Source: Pseudomonas sp. Irchel 3H7 (GTDB taxonomy: Bacteria > Pseudomonadota > Gammaproteobacteria > Pseudomonadales > Pseudomonadaceae). Taken from it: a stretch of 64,000 nt of DNA. The translations under genes and the position numbers were made by a program. The stretch is taken from NCBI RefSeq assembly GCF_900187605.1, contig NZ_FYEA01000002.1, positions 1 through 64,000 of the forward strand, given 5' to 3'. A model generated the notes under the pieces. That model saw only the letters and a program-made list of their open reading frames with translations, was not told the origin of the DNA and did not search any database. Positions 57,771-64,000 of the stretch are shown piece by piece. Each line of letters opens with the position of its first letter. The stretch's first letter is position 1.

Positions 57771-57856
57771 CTGTAGGAGCTGCCGAAGGCTGCGATCTGT
57801 TGATCTTGTTTTTAAAAGCAAAATCAAAAGATCGCAGCCTTCGGCAGCTCCTACAG
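57771..57856. repeat. REPIN between the two NRPS genes
   Basis: Perfect 28-base inverted arms at 57771-57798 and 57829-57856 carry the TGTAGGAGCTGCCGAAGGCT core. An A/T-rich loop of 30 bases lies between. The transcribed hairpin would sit in the 246-base gap of the NRPS operon. Confidence 0.88.
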
Positions 57857-58001
57857 AGACGAACAGCGAGCAGGGCGGCTTGTCCCCGCTTCCCATGTCA
57901 GACACCCACGCCCCGATGTTTTAGTTTTTCCAGGCTGCGCGCCGCGTGCACGGACTCGCTGCTGCGCGCTCCTTTTTTCCGTATTTACAGCAGGTTACCT
58001 C

Positions 58002-61000
58002 ATGCATTTCAGCGAACTGATGGCTGCCATTTCCACCCATGCGATCCGCCTTCAACAGGAAGATGAAGACCTGGTCATTCTGGGCAGCGACGACGCGCTG
58101 GATGACGCGTTGTGGGACAGCCTCGCGGCGCACAAGGCGCAATTGCTGGAATTGGTTGCCCAACACGGCGGCGACTGGCTGAGTCCTGCGTTTCGCATCA
58201 CCCCGGACATGCTGCCGCTGGTGAAGCTGAATCAGGACGCGCTTGACCGCATCGTCGCCACGGTGCCGGGTGGCGCGGCTAACGTACAGGACATTTATCC
58301 GTTGTCCGCGTTGCAGGAGGGCATGCTCTATCACCATCTCTCGGCTGCTGCCGGTGACCCTTACATCTCGCAAGCGCGCTTCGTGTTCGACAGCCAGCAA
58401 CGGCTGGACGCTTTCGCCGACGCGCTGCGTTGGGTGGTCAAACGTCACGACATTCTGCGCACCTCGTTCGTTTGGGAATACCTCGACGAAGCGGTGCAAG
58501 TGGTCTGGCGCGAGGCGCCGCTGGTGTGTGAAGAAGTCAGTGTCGACAGCGGCGCCGATGTGCTGACGCAACTGCTCGAACGCCACGACCCGCAGCACTT
58601 CCGTCTCGACATGCAGCAAGCGCCGTTGCTGCGCATGGTCTATGCGCAGGATCCTGCTCAGGGTCGCGTCGTTGCGCTGTTGCTGTTTCATCACATGATC
58701 ATGGATCACGTGGCGCTGGATGTACTGCGTCGGGAAATTCAGGCCTGCCTGCTCGGGCAGACCGCGCAAGTGGCCGCGCCGGTGCCGTATCGCGATCACT
58801 TGGCCAAGGCGCGCAGTGCCGGCAATGAACCGGCGCAGGAGGCGTTTTTCCGCGACATGCTCGCCGACATCGACGAGCCGACGCTGCCCTGCGGTCTGCA
58901 GGATGTGCAGGGCGACGGCCACGCCATCGAGGAAGCCGCGTTGATGCTCGACAGCCGCTTGAGCCGGCAGTTGCGCGAGCAGGCGCGGCAGTTGGGCGTG
59001 AGTGTCGCGAGCCTGACGCATCTGGCGCTGGCGCGTGTATTGGGGCAATTGTCCGGGCGTACGGCGGTGGTGTTCGGCACCGTATTGCTCGGGCGGATGG
59101 ACGCGGGCGAGGGCGGTGAGCAGGCGTTGGGGATGTTCATCAACACCTTGCCGCTGCGCGTTGATGTCGGTGCACAAAGCGTGCGTGCCGGCGTGCGGGC
59201 GACCCATCAGCGCCTGACGGCGTTGCTGGCGCACGAGCAAGCTTCGCTGGCCCTGGCCCAACGCTGCAGCGCCGTCGCGGTGCCGACGCCGCTGTTCAGC
59301 GCGATTCTCAACTACCGGCACAGCAGCGTCGAAGAAGTCGCTGACGTGGTCGACATTGCCCCCGGTGTGCAGGTGCTCGGTGCGCGCGAGCGGACCAACT
59401 ATCCGCTGACGATCAACATTGATGACCTCGGTGTGGACTTGCGCATCACCGCGCTGGCGGATGCAGCACTGGGCGCCGAGCGCATGGCGGCTTATTTGAA
59501 CACCGCGCTGGAGAGTCTGGCGGCGGCCCTGCAATCCAGTGCCGATGTGGCGCTGCAAGAGCTGAAAATCCTCCCCGCCAGCGAACGCGAACACCTGCTA
59601 CACGACAGCAATTTGCCGCTGTCGCAGTGCCCCGACACCCCGCTGATCCACCAGCAATTCGAAGCCCGGGCACAGGCCCGCCCGGACGCTACGGCGCTGA
59701 TCTTCGAAGGGCAAACGCTCAGTTACGGCGAACTCAATCATCGCGCCAATCAGGTCGCCCACCATTTGCTGGCGCTGAACATTCGCCCTGACGACCGTGT
59801 CGCCATCTGCGTCGAGCGCGGCCCACAGATGATCGTTGGCCTGCTCGGCGTGCTCAAGGCTGGCGCCGGTTACGTGCCGATTGATCCGGCCTATCCGCTG
59901 GACCGAATCAGCTTCACCTTACAGGACAGTGCACCGGTGGCGGTGCTGATGCAGGCGGCGACACGCGATCGTGTGGCCGATCTCGAGGTGCCGCAGATCG
60001 ACCTCGACAGCGCTCACCTCAAGGCCGAACTCGACAGCAATCCGCAGATCCCCGAACTGACCCCGGCGCATCTGGCGTACGTGATCTACACCTCCGGCTC
60101 CACCGGTCTGCCCAAAGGCGTGATGGTCGAGCACCGCAACGTGGCGCGGCTGTTTTCTGCCACCCAGGACTGGTTCCAGTTCAACCAGCAAGACATCGGC
60201 GTGCTGTTCCATTCTTTCGCCTTCGACTTCTCGGTGTGGGAAATCTGGGCCGCGCTGGCATTCGGCGGGCAATTGCTGTTGATCCCGCAAGCCGTCAGCC
60301 GCTCGCCGGACGACTGCTATGCATTGCTCTGCGAAACCGGCGTGACCGTGCTCAACCAGACGCCGAGCGCATTCCGCCAACTGATCGCCGCGCAGGGCCG
60401 CAGTCAGCTTCAACACTCATTGCGGGAAGTGATTTTTGGCGGTGAAGCGCTGGAGCCGGGCTTACTCAAGCCGTGGTATGCGCGGGTCGGCAATTCCGGC
60501 ACGCGGCTGGTGAACATGTACGGCATCACCGAAACCACGGTGCACGTGACCTATCGGCCGTTGCAGGCTGCCGACGCGCAGTTGCTCGGCGTCAGCCCGA
60601 TTGGCGTGCGCATTCCCGACCTGCAACTGTATGTCCTCGATGCGCAGCGCGAACCGGTCCCTGCCGGCGTGATTGGCGAGTTGTACGTCGGTGGCGCGGG
60701 TGTGGCGCGCGGTTATCTGAATCGCGAAGCACTGACCGCCGAGCGTTTTATCAATGATCCGTTCAGCGAAAACGCCCAGGCGCGGTTGTATAAAACCGGT
60801 GACCTCGCGCGCTGGGCCGCCGATGGCAGCCTCGAATACCTGGGGCGCAATGACGATCAGGTGAAGATTCGCGGTTTCCGCATCGAACTGGGCGAAATCG
60901 AAGCACGCCTGTGCGCTTGCGAAGGCGTGCGCGAAGCCGTGGTCATCGCCCGTGAGGAAAGCCCCGGTGATCAGCGTCTGGTTGCCTACTGGCTGGCCGA

Positions 61001-64000
61001 CGAAGGCGCCGCGCCGGATGTGGCGCAATTGCGCGATCAACTGCTGGTTTCGCTGGCTGAGTACATGGTGCCGAGCGCCTTCGTGCGTCTCGAGAATTTC
61101 CCGCTGACCGCCAATGGCAAGCTCGACCGCAAAGCCTTGCCGGCACCGGACAGCGAAGCGTTTGCCCGACGGGGTTTCCAAGCGCCGGTCGGTGCCGTGG
61201 AAAATCTGATTGCCGAACTCTGGCAGACGTTACTCGGTGTCGAGCAGGTCGGTCGCCACGACAATTTCTTCGAACTTGGCGGTCATTCGCTGTTGGCGGT
61301 GAAGCTGATCGAACGCATGCGCCAACAGGATCTGCATTGCGACGTACGCGTGTTGTTCGGTCAACCGAGCGTAGCAGCGTTGGCGGCGACCTTGAGCAGC
61401 GAACGGGTCATCGTCGTTCCCGACAACCTGATCGAACCGGGTTGCACGCGCATTACTCCGGCGATGCTGCCGCTAGCCAATCTCGATCAGGCCGCGATCG
61501 ATCGTGTCGTTGCAACTGTGCCGGGCGGCATCGCCAATGTGCAGGACATCTATGGGTTGGCGCCGTTGCAGGCGGGGATTCTCTATCACCATCTGGCGAC
61601 CAGCGCCGGCGATCCGTATGTGTTGCAGGCGCAATTTGCCTTCGACGGTCTGGCGCAGATCAAAACCTTCGTTCGCGCCTTGAACGGCGTGATCAAACGC
61701 CATGACATTCTGCGCACCGGCATTGTCTGGGAAGGGCTGGAAGAGGCGGTACAAGTGGTCTGGCGTGAGGCACCACTGGCGCTGGAACGCGTTGATGCCG
61801 ATGAACTCGACGGCGACGTGCTGGAGCAGATGCAGGCGCGTTTCGATCCACGCCACTATCGTCTGGACCTCAATCGCGCGCCGCTGATGCGCTTTGTCTA
61901 CACCGAAGATCAGCCGCACAACCGTTGGATCGGCATCCTCCTGATGCACCATATCGTCCTCGACCACACCGCACTGGAAGTGCTGGTCGCGGAAATGAGC
62001 GATGTGATGCTCGGCCATAGCGTCGATCTGCCGCCGCCGGTGCAGTACCGCCACTTTGTCGCGCAGGCGCGGCTCGGCGCCGATGATCGGGTCCACGAAG
62101 CGTTCTTCCGCGAGATGCTCGCCGACATTGACGAGCCGACTGTGGCCTTCGGTTTGCAGGACGTGCACGGCGACGGCAGCGCGATCCTCGACAGTCATGC
62201 CGAGCTGGACGCCGGCCTCGGCCAACGTCTGCGTGAGCAGGCGCGGCGGCTGGGTGTCAGCGTTGCCAGCCTGGTGCATCAGGCCTGGGCTCAGGTGTTG
62301 GCACAGGTTTCCGGCCAGCAAGACGTAGTGTTCGGCACTGTTTTGCTTGGGCGCATGCAAGGTGGAGAGGGCGCTGATCGGGCGCTGGGCATGTTCATCA
62401 ACACCTTGCCGTTGCGCGTCAGTGTCGAGGCGGACTCGGTAGAAAGCGGCGTGCGGAGTACCCATGCACGTTTGGCGCAATTGCTCGGCCATGAGCAAGC
62501 CTCGCTGGCACTGGCTCAGCGTTGCAGTGGTGTCGCCGGGTCGCAGGCCCTGTTCAGCACCTTGCTCAACTACCGCCACAGTGCGGCGGATTCGGCCGCT
62601 GTAGCGTGGGATGGCGTGCAGATTCTCAGCTCGCGCGAGCGCAGTAACTATCCGTTGGTGGTCAGTGTCGACGATCTCGGCGAAGGTTTCCGCTTGAGTG
62701 TGCAGGCCGTGCCGCAGGTGGACGGTGTGCGAGTCTGCGATTTCTTGCAAACCGCGTTGCACAGTCTGGTGACGGCGCTGGAGTACACGCCGCAGGCGCC
62801 GTTGCAGCAGCTGTCGATCGTGTCGCCGGGCGAGCGGCAACGGGTGCTGGTCGGCTTCAACATCAGCGGTCGTGAATACCCGCCCGCACAAACAGTGCCG
62901 CGTCTGTTCGAAGCGCAAGTGGCGGCGCATCCCGAGGCGCTGGCGGTGGTGCAGGGCGAGCAACAGCTCAGCTACCGCGAACTGAATCAGCGCGCCAATC
63001 GCCTCGCCCATCACTTGATTGGCCTCGGCGTGCAAGTCGACGATCGTGTTGCACTGTGCCTGCGTCGTGGCCCGGACATGCTCGTCGCACTGCTGGCGAT
63101 TCTCAAGGCCGGCGCCGGTTACGTGCCGATTGATGCGGATTATCCCGCAGAACGAATTGCCTACCTGTTGCAGGACAGCGACCCGATCGCGGTGCTGGCG
63201 CAGGCCTCAACGCGCGACCTGCTCGGCAGGGTGCCGGTAATCGATCTGGACGCCAGCGACTGGCAGAACTTGCCTGACCACAATCCGCAACTGCCGAAGT
63301 TGACCCCGGCAAATCTGGCCTACGTGATCTACACCTCGGGTTCTACCGGGCAGCCGAAAGGCGTGATGGTCGAGCACCGCACTCTGGAAAACCTCGTGCA
63401 CTGGCACGCTGAAGCCTTCGATCTGCACGCCGGCAGCCACACCGCCAGCGTCGCCGGTTGCGGTTTCGATGCCATGGCCTGGGAAGTCTGGCCGGCGTTG
63501 TGCGTCGGCGCGACTTTGCACTTGCCACCGCCTTCAATCGGCAACGAACACCTCGATGAATTGCTCGAGTGGTGGCGTGCGCAGCCGTTGCAAGTGAGTT
63601 TTCTGCCGACCCCGGTCGCCGAATACGCATTCAGTCGCGAGCTGGGCCATCCGACCCTGCGCACGCTGCTGATTGGGGGCGACAAGTTGCGCCAGTTCCC
63701 ATGTGAGCAGACGTTCGCTGTGATCAATAACTACGGCCCGACCGAAGCCACGGTGGTCGCGACTTCCGGGCGCATCGAACCCGGACGGGTTCTGCACATT
63801 GGCCGGCCGATTGCCAATGCCAAGATCTATCTGCTGGACCGTCAGCAACAGCCCGTGCCGACCGGTGTGCAGGGCGAGTTGTATGTCGGCGGCGCCGGGG
63901 TTGCACGCGGTTATCTGAATCGCCCGGAACTGACGGCTGCACAGTTTCTCGACGACCCGTTCAGCGACGAGCCGCACGCGCGGATGTACCGCACCGGTGA
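58002..64000 (+). CDS. lipopeptide NRPS 2, partial (predicted Thr, Leu, ...)
   Basis: The frame is open from ATG 58002 to the window end: 1999 residues, no stop. Residues 1-56 (MHFSELMAAISTHAIRLQQE...) look like a TubC-type N-terminal docking domain. Then dual C/E (HHLSAAAGD about 111, HHMIMDH about 230) - A (about 530-1040) - T (FFELGGHSLL about 1090) - dual C/E (HHLATSAGD about 1195, HHIVLDH about 1316) - A (from about 1628, cut after YRTG). The first A reads DFWNIGMVHK, the Thr code; the second DAWFLGNVV plus the invariant Lys not reached, the Leu code. GCAGG lies seven bases before the ATG. More modules and thioesterases must follow. Confidence 0.9.
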   Translation, partial: MHFSELMAAISTHAIRLQQEDEDLVILGSDDALDDALWDSLAAHKAQLLELVAQHGGDWLSPAFRITPDMLPLVKLNQDALDRIVATVPGGAANVQDIYPLSALQEGMLYHHLSAAAGDPYISQARFVFDSQQRLDAFADALRWVVKRHDILRTSFVWEYLDEAVQVVWREAPLVCEEVSVDSGADVLTQLLERHDPQHFRLDMQQAPLLRMVYAQDPAQGRVVALLLFHHMIMDHVALDVLRREIQACLLGQTAQVAAPVPYRDHLAKARSAGNEPAQEAFFRDMLADIDEPTLPCGLQDVQGDGHAIEEAALMLDSRLSRQLREQARQLGVSVASLTHLALARVLGQLSGRTAVVFGTVLLGRMDAGEGGEQALGMFINTLPLRVDVGAQSVRAGVRATHQRLTALLAHEQASLALAQRCSAVAVPTPLFSAILNYRHSSVEEVADVVDIAPGVQVLGARERTNYPLTINIDDLGVDLRITALADAALGAERMAAYLNTALESLAAALQSSADVALQELKILPASEREHLLHDSNLPLSQCPDTPLIHQQFEARAQARPDATALIFEGQTLSYGELNHRANQVAHHLLALNIRPDDRVAICVERGPQMIVGLLGVLKAGAGYVPIDPAYPLDRISFTLQDSAPVAVLMQAATRDRVADLEVPQIDLDSAHLKAELDSNPQIPELTPAHLAYVIYTSGSTGLPKGVMVEHRNVARLFSATQDWFQFNQQDIGVLFHSFAFDFSVWEIWAALAFGGQLLLIPQAVSRSPDDCYALLCETGVTVLNQTPSAFRQLIAAQGRSQLQHSLREVIFGGEALEPGLLKPWYARVGNSGTRLVNMYGITETTVHVTYRPLQAADAQLLGVSPIGVRIPDLQLYVLDAQREPVPAGVIGELYVGGAGVARGYLNREALTAERFINDPFSENAQARLYKTGDLARWAADGSLEYLGRNDDQVKIRGFRIELGEIEARLCACEGVREAVVIAREESPGDQRLVAYWLADEGAAPDVAQLRDQLLVSLAEYMVPSAFVRLENFPLTANGKLDRKALPAPDSEAFARRGFQAPVGAVENLIAELWQTLLGVEQVGRHDNFFELGGHSLLAVKLIERMRQQDLHCDVRVLFGQPSVAALAATLSSERVIVVPDNLIEPGCTRITPAMLPLANLDQAAIDRVVATVPGGIANVQDIYGLAPLQAGILYHHLATSAGDPYVLQAQFAFDGLAQIKTFVRALNGVIKRHDILRTGIVWEGLEEAVQVVWREAPLALERVDADELDGDVLEQMQARFDPRHYRLDLNRAPLMRFVYTEDQPHNRWIGILLMHHIVLDHTALEVLVAEMSDVMLGHSVDLPPPVQYRHFVAQARLGADDRVHEAFFREMLADIDEPTVAFGLQDVHGDGSAILDSHAELDAGLGQRLREQARRLGVSVASLVHQAWAQVLAQVSGQQDVVFGTVLLGRMQGGEGADRALGMFINTLPLRVSVEADSVESGVRSTHARLAQLLGHEQASLALAQRCSGVAGSQALFSTLLNYRHSAADSAAVAWDGVQILSSRERSNYPLVVSVDDLGEGFRLSVQAVPQVDGVRVCDFLQTALHSLVTALEYTPQAPLQQLSIVSPGERQRVLVGFNISGREYPPAQTVPRLFEAQVAAHPEALAVVQGEQQLSYRELNQRANRLAHHLIGLGVQVDDRVALCLRRGPDMLVALLAILKAGAGYVPIDADYPAERIAYLLQDSDPIAVLAQASTRDLLGRVPVIDLDASDWQNLPDHNPQLPKLTPANLAYVIYTSGSTGQPKGVMVEHRTLENLVHWHAEAFDLHAGSHTASVAGCGFDAMAWEVWPALCVGATLHLPPPSIGNEHLDELLEWWRAQPLQVSFLPTPVAEYAFSRELGHPTLRTLLIGGDKLRQFPCEQTFAVINNYGPTEATVVATSGRIEPGRVLHIGRPIANAKIYLLDRQQQPVPTGVQGELYVGGAGVARGYLNRPELTAAQFLDDPFSDEPHARMYRTG

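Overview
The window is about 64 kb of a high-G+C gammaproteobacterial chromosome, almost certainly a Pseudomonas of the fluorescens lineage. The reasons are the gene order, the many REP/REPIN palindromes with the TGTAGGAG and TGTGGGAG cores typical of pseudomonads, and a LuxR/NodT/NRPS lipopeptide locus at the right edge. I saw no rRNA, tRNA, CRISPR array, prophage or intact transposase gene.

Layout. 1-8.1 kb is accessory metabolism: a GFA-type zinc protein, an alpha/beta hydrolase, a three-gene molybdenum hydroxylase operon of isoquinoline 1-oxidoreductase type (2Fe-2S subunit, molybdopterin subunit, haem protein), a GAF-GGDEF diguanylate cyclase, a VOC protein and a LysR regulator. 8.1-24.4 kb is a conserved core block with the same order as in P. 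aeruginosa: fabI, a peptide ABC importer of Npp/Yej type with two tandem binding proteins, mltD, gloB, a methyltransferase, rnhA, dnaQ and the lysine decarboxylase ldcA. 24.4-28 kb holds a LysR regulator, a 76-residue unknown, an FMN reductase and an ArsB-like transporter whose C-terminal tail is read from a REP sequence. 28-35.6 kb is a second core block: a DUF1853 gene, nadK, a metallophosphatase, a GlpG-like rhomboid, yeaC, a DUF2797 gene and pepN, several with overlapping stop and start codons.

35.9-47.9 kb mixes stress and metal genes with accessory genes. katG has a possible OxyR site. A ZnuD-like TonB receptor sits behind an excellent Zur box. Then come a membrane sulfatase-fold enzyme, a binding protein without transporter partners, a PhoD-like phosphatase of lower G+C, and a small membrane protein/XRE regulator pair with two matching 20-bp operator candidates. 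A PCu(A)C/Sco copper-delivery pair follows.

48.6-64 kb is the left part of a cyclic lipopeptide locus: a NodT-type outer-membrane lipoprotein and a LuxR regulator on the minus strand, and two NRPS genes on the plus strand. The first NRPS has two modules (starter C-A-T, dual C/E-A-T). The second starts with a TubC-like docking domain and runs off the window in its second adenylation domain. Binding-pocket residues read from the sequence predict fatty acyl-Leu-(Glu/Gln)-Thr-Leu-... for the first four residues. The remaining modules, the thioesterases and the exporter must lie beyond position 64000, so the full product cannot be named.

Two intergenic regions (16413-16676 and 35590-35863) carry the same roughly 270-bp composite repeat with inverted ends. 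This MITE-like element is distinct from the REPINs.
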